In this document: positions 59,840 through 64,000 of the stretch, piece after piece | Layout of the letters: each line of letters begins with the position of its first letter | How positions within the stretch are numbered: position 1 is the stretch's first letter | Assembly (NCBI RefSeq): GCF_008704655.1 | Contig: NZ_CP023688.1 | Location: 4,650,001-4,714,000 of the forward strand | Direction: 5' to 3' | DNA: 64,000 nucleotides | From: Streptomyces rimosus | GTDB lineage: Bacteria; Actinomycetota; Actinomycetes; Streptomycetales; Streptomycetaceae | The notes under the pieces: model-generated | What the model saw: the letters and a program-made list of their open reading frames with translations, nothing else | The model's database searches: none | Told to the model about the DNA's origin: nothing | Program-made: the position numbers and the translations under genes

Positions 59840-61273
59840 ATGACTGCAACCGAGCAGCGCTTCCGCGAGTTCAAGATGCCCGACGTGGGCGAGGGACTCA
59901 CCGAGGCCGAGATCCTCAAGTGGTACGTCCAGCCCGGTGACACCGTCACCGACGGCCAGGTCATCTGCGAGGTGGAGACCGCCAAGGCCGCCGTGGAGCT
60001 GCCCTGCCCGTACGACGGTGTCGTGCAGGCGGTGCACTTCGACGAGGGCGTCACCGTCGACGTGGGCACTTCGATCATCGTGGTGGACACGAACCCGGGC
60101 GCGGGACCGGCCGAGGCCCCGGCGGCGCAGGCCGCTCCGGCGGCCGAGGCGGAGGAAGAGGCCGAGCCGCAGGGCCGGCAGGCCGTCCTCGTCGGTTACG
60201 GCGCGGCGCCGTCGTCCACGAAGCGCCGGGCGCGCAAGGCGCAGCCGGGCGCGGCGGGTGCGTCGTCGGAGCCGGCCGCGGCGGCGGTGCAGGCGGAGCT
60301 GAACGGGCACGCGGGGGCTGCGGTCCCCTCGGCCCCGGCGCCCGCCGCTCCCTCTCTTCCCACCGCGGAGCGGCCGCTGGCCAAGCCTCCCGTCCGCAAG
60401 CTGGCCAAGGACCTGGGCATCGACCTGGCGACGGTCACCCCGACCGGCCCGGACGGCGTGATCACCCGCGAGGACGTGCACGCGGCGGCGTCCGCGACCG
60501 CCCCCGCGGCTGAGGCCCCGGCTCCGGCCCCGGCCGCCGCCGTGGCCACCGGCGGCTCCGAGGCCGTCCGCGCCCGCGAGACCCGTATCCCCATCAAGGG
60601 CGTACGCAAGGCCACCGCCCAGGCGATGGTCAACAGCGCCTTCACCGCGCCGCATGTCACGGAGTTCATCACCGTCGACGTGACGCGCACGATGAAGCTC
60701 GTCCAGGAGCTCAAGCAGGACCCCGACATGGCGGGCCTGCGCGTCAACCCGCTCCTGCTCGTCGCCAAGGCGCTGCTGGTCGCGATCAAGCGCAACCCGG
60801 AGATCAATGCGGCCTGGGACGAGGAGAACCAGGAGATCGTCCGCAAGGACTACGTGAACCTGGGCATCGCCGCGGCCACCCCGCGCGGCCTGATCGTCCC
60901 GAACATCAAGGACGCCGAGGCCAAGACCCTGCCCCAGCTGGCCGCCGCCCTCGGCGAGCTGGTCGCCACCGCCCGCGAGGGCAAGACGGCCCCCGGCGAC
61001 ATGGCCGGCGGTACCGTCACGATCACCAACGTGGGTGTCTTCGGCGTGGACACCGGCACCCCGATCCTCAACCCCGGGGAGTCCGCGATCCTCGCCTTCG
61101 GCGCGGTCAAGCTCCAGCCCTGGGTCCACAAGGGCAAGGTCAAGCCCCGCCAGGTCACGACGCTGGCGCTCTCCTTCGACCACCGCCTGGTCGACGGCGA
61201 ACTGGGCTCGAAGGTCCTCGCGGACATCGCCGCGATCCTGGAGCACCCGAAGCGCCTGATCACCTGGGCCTGA
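59840..61273 (+). CDS. bkdH: Dihydrolipoamide acyltransferase E2 (second bkd operon)
   Basis: 477 residues: one lipoyl domain with K49 in VETAKAAVELPCP, an Ala/Pro/Glu linker, a peripheral-subunit-binding domain at about 183-218 (KPPVRKLAKDLGIDLATV) and the catalytic domain with PRGLIVPNIKDAEAKTLPQL, TNVGVFGVDTGTPILNPGES and active-site LSFDHRLVDGELG. GAGGAG lies 9 nt before the ATG at 59840, so the GTG at 59834 is not preferred. An 18-bp terminator follows. As with bkdC, no E3 gene is adjacent. Confidence 0.93.
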   Translation: MTATEQRFREFKMPDVGEGLTEAEILKWYVQPGDTVTDGQVICEVETAKAAVELPCPYDGVVQAVHFDEGVTVDVGTSIIVVDTNPGAGPAEAPAAQAAPAAEAEEEAEPQGRQAVLVGYGAAPSSTKRRARKAQPGAAGASSEPAAAAVQAELNGHAGAAVPSAPAPAAPSLPTAERPLAKPPVRKLAKDLGIDLATVTPTGPDGVITREDVHAAASATAPAAEAPAPAPAAAVATGGSEAVRARETRIPIKGVRKATAQAMVNSAFTAPHVTEFITVDVTRTMKLVQELKQDPDMAGLRVNPLLLVAKALLVAIKRNPEINAAWDEENQEIVRKDYVNLGIAAATPRGLIVPNIKDAEAKTLPQLAAALGELVATAREGKTAPGDMAGGTVTITNVGVFGVDTGTPILNPGESAILAFGAVKLQPWVHKGKVKPRQVTTLALSFDHRLVDGELGSKVLADIAAILEHPKRLITWA

Positions 61274-61292
61274 CCTTTCGGACACCACATAC

Positions 61293-61332
61293 GGGCGGGC
61301 CCGGGACGACCGATGTCGTCCCGGGCCCGCCC
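61293..61332. terminator. Strong bidirectional terminator after bkdH
   Basis: A perfect 18-bp stem (GGGCGGGCCCGGGACGAC at 61293-61310, with 61315-61332) has a CGAT tetraloop. It lies between bkdH and a convergent small gene. Confidence 0.88.
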
Positions 61333-61351
61333 GGTGGCTTTTCGTCCCTGC

Positions 61352-61528
61352 TCAGCCCCGGATGATCTCCACGGCGCGGCTGAGGTGCCCCACGGGCCCG
61401 CCCGGCGCGTTGTGGCCGCCCTGTGCCGCGCCCTTCGTCAGCGCGATCCCGCCCCACAGCGCGGCCACGAGCAGTGCGACCATGACGGTGGTCCGAGCGC
61501 GGCGGCCGGCGGTCGTCCTGGACTGCAT
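61352..61528 (-). CDS. Small membrane protein (58 aa)
   Basis: The minus-strand frame codes for MQSRTTAGRRARTTVMVALL, then LVAALWGGIALTKG and a Gly/His/Asn-containing tail ending VEIIRG. A basic N-terminus and one hydrophobic helix (about 15-31) indicate a single-pass inner-membrane protein or uncleaved signal. GGGGAG lies at a good distance before the ATG at 61528. Its stop lies 20 nt beyond the terminator hairpin, which suits an independent gene. I know no function for this type. Confidence 0.7.
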   Translation of the reverse strand: MQSRTTAGRRARTTVMVALLVAALWGGIALTKGAAQGGHNAPGGPVGHLSRAVEIIRG

Positions 61529-61764
61529 GGTGGTCTCCCCTTGCGTACGGTTCGGAGCCTGACCGGCCCCTCCCTTCCATTACGTCACGGGGAAACGCCG
61601 ATTTCGTACGCGCCAGGTACAGACTCACGTCAGCCTTAAGTCGGACAGGCGGTACATCTTCCGATAGAGATCGCGGCGTACGCGTGGGCCCTGAGGCGGG
61701 GCGAGGCCGCGGCCCCGGGCAAAAGGAGTTGCCGCCTCCGTATGTGCCGCATACCGTCGCCCGA

Positions 61765-62550
61765 ATGAGCAGCCGCCCGACGATCATCCGCCCCTACCGC
61801 CCGGAGGACGAGCAGGCCGTCACCGGTTTCCGCCCTCGTACGGTACGGCCGTCGGCCGAGCCGGACACCTGGGTCGCGGTGGACGAGCCCGACGGCAAGG
61901 TCGTCGGCCTTCTCCATCTCCCTGGCTCCGAGATCAGCGACCTGTACGTTGCCCCCGAGGCACAGCGCCGCGGCATCGGCACCCAACTCGTGGAACACGC
62001 GGCCTCGCTGCGGGGCGCCCTGTCCCTGGAAGTCTCCGCCCGCAACACGGCAGCGCGCGCTTTCTACACTCACCTCGGCTTCACGGAACGCTCGCCCCGT
62101 ACGGACGAGTCCACCGGCGAAACCCTGCTCGCCCTGGACCGCCCGGCGCCCCTCCGTTCCGTCGGCTGGCTGCACGTACGGGACGGCCGCCTGCTCAGCG
62201 TCCGTACGCGCGGCAACGACACGTTCTACCTCCCCGGCGGCAAGTACGAACCGGGCGAGACCGCGCCCGAGGCACTGTCCCGCGAGCTCTCTGAAGAACT
62301 CGGCCTGTCCATCCCGGCCGACGAGCTGCGCCAGGCGTTCGTCATCCACGCCACCGCGCACGGCGTGAACGCCGGCCGCCGCCTCCACATGACCTGCTTC
62401 ACCGGCGGCCCACAGGACATCGACCCCGCCCCCGGCCGGGAGATCGCCGAGTACGCGTGGTTCGACCGCCACGAGGCACGCGACCGCTGCGCCCCCGCGC
62501 ACATGCAGGTCGTCAACCGCCTGATCGCCGAGGGCCGCATGGCCGCGTAA
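61765..62550 (+). CDS. GNAT acetyltransferase fused to a Nudix hydrolase
   Basis: 261 residues. The first part (about 1-130) is a GNAT fold: IRPYRPEDEQAV, then the acetyl-CoA loop RRGIGTQLVEHA and ARAFYTHLGF. The second part (about 135-261) is a Nudix hydrolase with the box GGKYEPGETAPEALSRELSE (then ELGL), preceded by SVGWLHVRDGRLLSVRT. The two activities suggest coupled modification and clean-up of a nucleotide-linked or amino-group metabolite, but substrates are unknown. TACCGT ends 7 nt before the ATG and no Shine-Dalgarno is seen, so it is likely leaderless. The 3' end overlaps the next gene by 38 nt, convergent. Confidence 0.85.
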   Translation: MSSRPTIIRPYRPEDEQAVTGFRPRTVRPSAEPDTWVAVDEPDGKVVGLLHLPGSEISDLYVAPEAQRRGIGTQLVEHAASLRGALSLEVSARNTAARAFYTHLGFTERSPRTDESTGETLLALDRPAPLRSVGWLHVRDGRLLSVRTRGNDTFYLPGGKYEPGETAPEALSRELSEELGLSIPADELRQAFVIHATAHGVNAGRRLHMTCFTGGPQDIDPAPGREIAEYAWFDRHEARDRCAPAHMQVVNRLIAEGRMAA

Positions 62551-62953
62551 CCGCAGCTTGCAGTTCCACCTCGGCCCACACAGTCTTCCCCACGGTACGC
62601 GGCTCGATCCCCCACCGATCGGCAAGCCCGCCCACCAGCACGAGCCCATGCCCGGACGTGGAGTACACCCCGCGCCTCTCCCGCGGCACGCGCTCGCCCC
62701 GCGGATCACTCACCTCGATCCGCAGCAGCGCCTCACCCATCACCAGCCGCACCCGGAACAACCGCCCCCGCAACGTCCCGTGCAGCAACGCATTGGACGC
62801 CAACTCCGAAACGATCAGCGCCACATCCCCCGCGATGCCCTCCTGCCCCCACTCCGCCACCAGCCGCGCCGCCCGCCGCCGGGCGAGGGAGACGCTGCGC
62901 GCGGTGGGCGTGTAGTCGAGCTTGTCTTCGTACGTGAGTTGGGGAACGGGCAT
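62513..62953 (-). CDS. ATP-binding protein, HATPase_c anti-sigma/RsbW-like family
   Basis: A 146-residue GHKL ATPase-like protein: LIVSELASNALLHGT is the N-box, VSDPRGERVP the G1 box and GHGLVLVGGLADRWG the G2 region. Streptomyces has many such paralogues, often paired with an XRE/DUF5753 regulator and a DUF397 protein. Here the XRE gene is adjacent and divergent. The kinase or anti-sigma activity and its partner are not known. The ATG at 62953 has GGAGG upstream. The 3' end overlaps the GNAT-Nudix gene by 38 nt. Confidence 0.87.
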   Translation of the reverse strand: MPVPQLTYEDKLDYTPTARSVSLARRRAARLVAEWGQEGIAGDVALIVSELASNALLHGTLRGRLFRVRLVMGEALLRIEVSDPRGERVPRERRGVYSTSGHGLVLVGGLADRWGIEPRTVGKTVWAEVELQAAVTRPCGPRRSGG

Positions 62954-63115
62954 GGCTGATCGCCTCCGTCGGGGTGCCAACTTCGCGCCGGGGCGGCGCG
63001 GTTGCTGACCGACTGTAGGGGCAGTGTGTCCCTGGGACTCAAGCTCTGGGGAAGGTATTCCCCGCAAGAGTGAAGGTCATCGACGGGAGCATTCAGTTCA
63101 GGCAAGACTGGCCTG

Positions 63116-63991
63116 GTGAACCGTTCAGAGCAGGGAAATCGGATCTCGACCGTGCTGGGGCGGCGACTTGGCGGGCAACTCCTGCTGCTCCGAGACGCAG
63201 CGGGGAAGACGCAACAAGAAGCCGCGCAGGTGCTCAGTGCCACCGCCACGAAGATCGTCAAGATGGAGCGCGGTTGGGTACCGGTCAGAGAGCCCGACAT
63301 TCGCGCGCTGTGCACGTTCTATGGGCAGGACGACCCCAAAGCGGTGGATGCCCTGCTAGGGCTGGCAAAGCTGGACCGGGAGCGGCGGAAGGCCAGGGGG
63401 TGGTGGAACGAGTACCCAGCTCTTCGGGACATGGTGGAGTGCGTGGCGTTGGAAGACGTCGCCAGTAGCGTGCGCACTTGGCAGCAATCCGTTGTGCCGG
63501 GCATCTTGCAGACGGCTGACTATGCGCGGGCCGTCGCAATGGGCAACGGAATGTGGGAGGACCCTGCCGAGGTGGAGCCTTTTGTCGAGTCGCGCATGGC
63601 ACGTCAGGGTCGGCTTGTCGGCGAAGCGCCACTGCAACTGCGCGCGGTGATCCACGAAAGCGCACTGCGACAACTCGTCGGCGACCGGTCGGTGATGAGG
63701 GCCCAGCTCGGTCACTTGCTGGAGCAGGCGGAGCGGCCGAATATCAGGCTTCAGGTACTGCCGAGTTCGGCCGGCGCTCATCCGGGCATGAACTGCTCGT
63801 TCTCGATCGTTACGTTCGATGGTCCCGGCGCGGTGGATGTGGTGCACATGGATACCAGCTCGGCTAACGTCTGGCTGGAAAGCGAGGCCGATGCCATGCA
63901 CCACCGAGTCATCTTCGACCGCATCACGCGCCTGAGCCTCGCACAGCACAACTCGGCAGCGCTGATCGCCAACATCCTCAGGGAGATGTAG
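63116..63991 (+). CDS. XRE family regulator with DUF5753 domain
   Basis: A 291-residue regulator: helix-turn-helix at about 16-70 (LGGQLLLLRDAAGKTQQEAA, then LSATATKIVKMERGWVPVRE) and a C-terminal DUF5753 domain (QQSVVPGILQTADYARAVA, QLRAVIHESALRQLVGD and MNCSFSIVTFDGPGAVDVVH). This is the WhiJ/BldB-associated class of Streptomyces regulators, usually followed by a small DUF397 gene; only 9 bases follow the stop here, so that gene cannot be judged. The GTG start at 63116 has no strong Shine-Dalgarno, and AAGACT ends 6 nt upstream. Confidence 0.9.
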   Translation: MNRSEQGNRISTVLGRRLGGQLLLLRDAAGKTQQEAAQVLSATATKIVKMERGWVPVREPDIRALCTFYGQDDPKAVDALLGLAKLDRERRKARGWWNEYPALRDMVECVALEDVASSVRTWQQSVVPGILQTADYARAVAMGNGMWEDPAEVEPFVESRMARQGRLVGEAPLQLRAVIHESALRQLVGDRSVMRAQLGHLLEQAERPNIRLQVLPSSAGAHPGMNCSFSIVTFDGPGAVDVVHMDTSSANVWLESEADAMHHRVIFDRITRLSLAQHNSAALIANILREM

Positions 63992-64000
63992 CTTCCGTGT

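Noticed and set aside
62603..62616. CACCGATCGGCAAG as another PaaR operator
   Set aside because: Only one half matches the core and it lies in the HATPase coding sequence.

Overview
The window reads as chromosomal core DNA of a Streptomyces or close relative. It has very high GC, many GTG starts, 1-8 nt start/stop overlaps and apparently leaderless genes. The order crgA, DUF881, class E sortases, pknB-pbpA-rodA-pstP-fhaB-fhaA is the conserved actinobacterial cell-division/cell-wall block found close to oriC. A perfect ParB site (parS) and seven consensus DnaA boxes agree with an origin-proximal location. No insertion sequence, prophage, CRISPR array or degraded gene was seen.

Layout. 1-6.6 kb: rhomboid protease, an intergenic DnaA-box cluster, crgA (minus), then a plus-strand run of DUF881 protein, sortase, small membrane protein, pabA and two more sortases. 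6.7-14.8 kb (minus): the Ser/Thr phosphosignalling and septal/elongation peptidoglycan operon. 15.4 kb: tRNA-Leu(CAG). 15.6-23.6 kb: regulator/effector modules, namely LysR/MFS, a two-component system whose kinase carries an extra C-terminal domain, azoreductase/HxlR, and MarR/membrane protein. 23.8-28.1 kb: DUF2252 protein, J-domain protein, rhodanese, acyl-CoA dehydrogenase. 28.2-39.2 kb: phenylacetate catabolism (paaABCDE, paaN, paaH, paaR), interrupted by a DUF5819/HTTM pair and an RNA methyltransferase. 39.3-43.7 kb: bkdR and the first branched-chain 2-oxo acid dehydrogenase operon (bkdABC). 43.7-50.9 kb: mobA-like, moeA, potassium channel, quinone oxidoreductase, a proline-rich surface protein and the proteasome activator Bpa. 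51.0-54.8 kb: two divergent Ser/Thr kinases. 54.9-57.3 kb: APH-like kinase, PPOX-like protein, orphan response regulator. 57.6-61.3 kb: the second dehydrogenase operon (bkdFGH). 61.3-64 kb: small membrane protein, GNAT-Nudix fusion, HATPase anti-sigma-like protein, XRE/DUF5753 regulator.

How the parts work together. PknB and PstP probably phosphorylate and dephosphorylate FHA-linked cell-wall targets, with RodA/PbpA making peptidoglycan and CrgA restraining septation. The paa genes ring-oxidise phenylacetyl-CoA and beta-oxidise the product. A shared operator (ACCGNNCGNNCGGT core) lies upstream of paaA and between paaN and paaH, and a one-mismatch copy lies in the bkdR/bkdA promoter region. 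The most unusual signal is that each of these three operators sits 24-36 bp from an extended DnaA box (TTRTCCACAGG). This suggests, but does not prove, a link between phenylacetate/branched-chain acid catabolism and the replication initiator.
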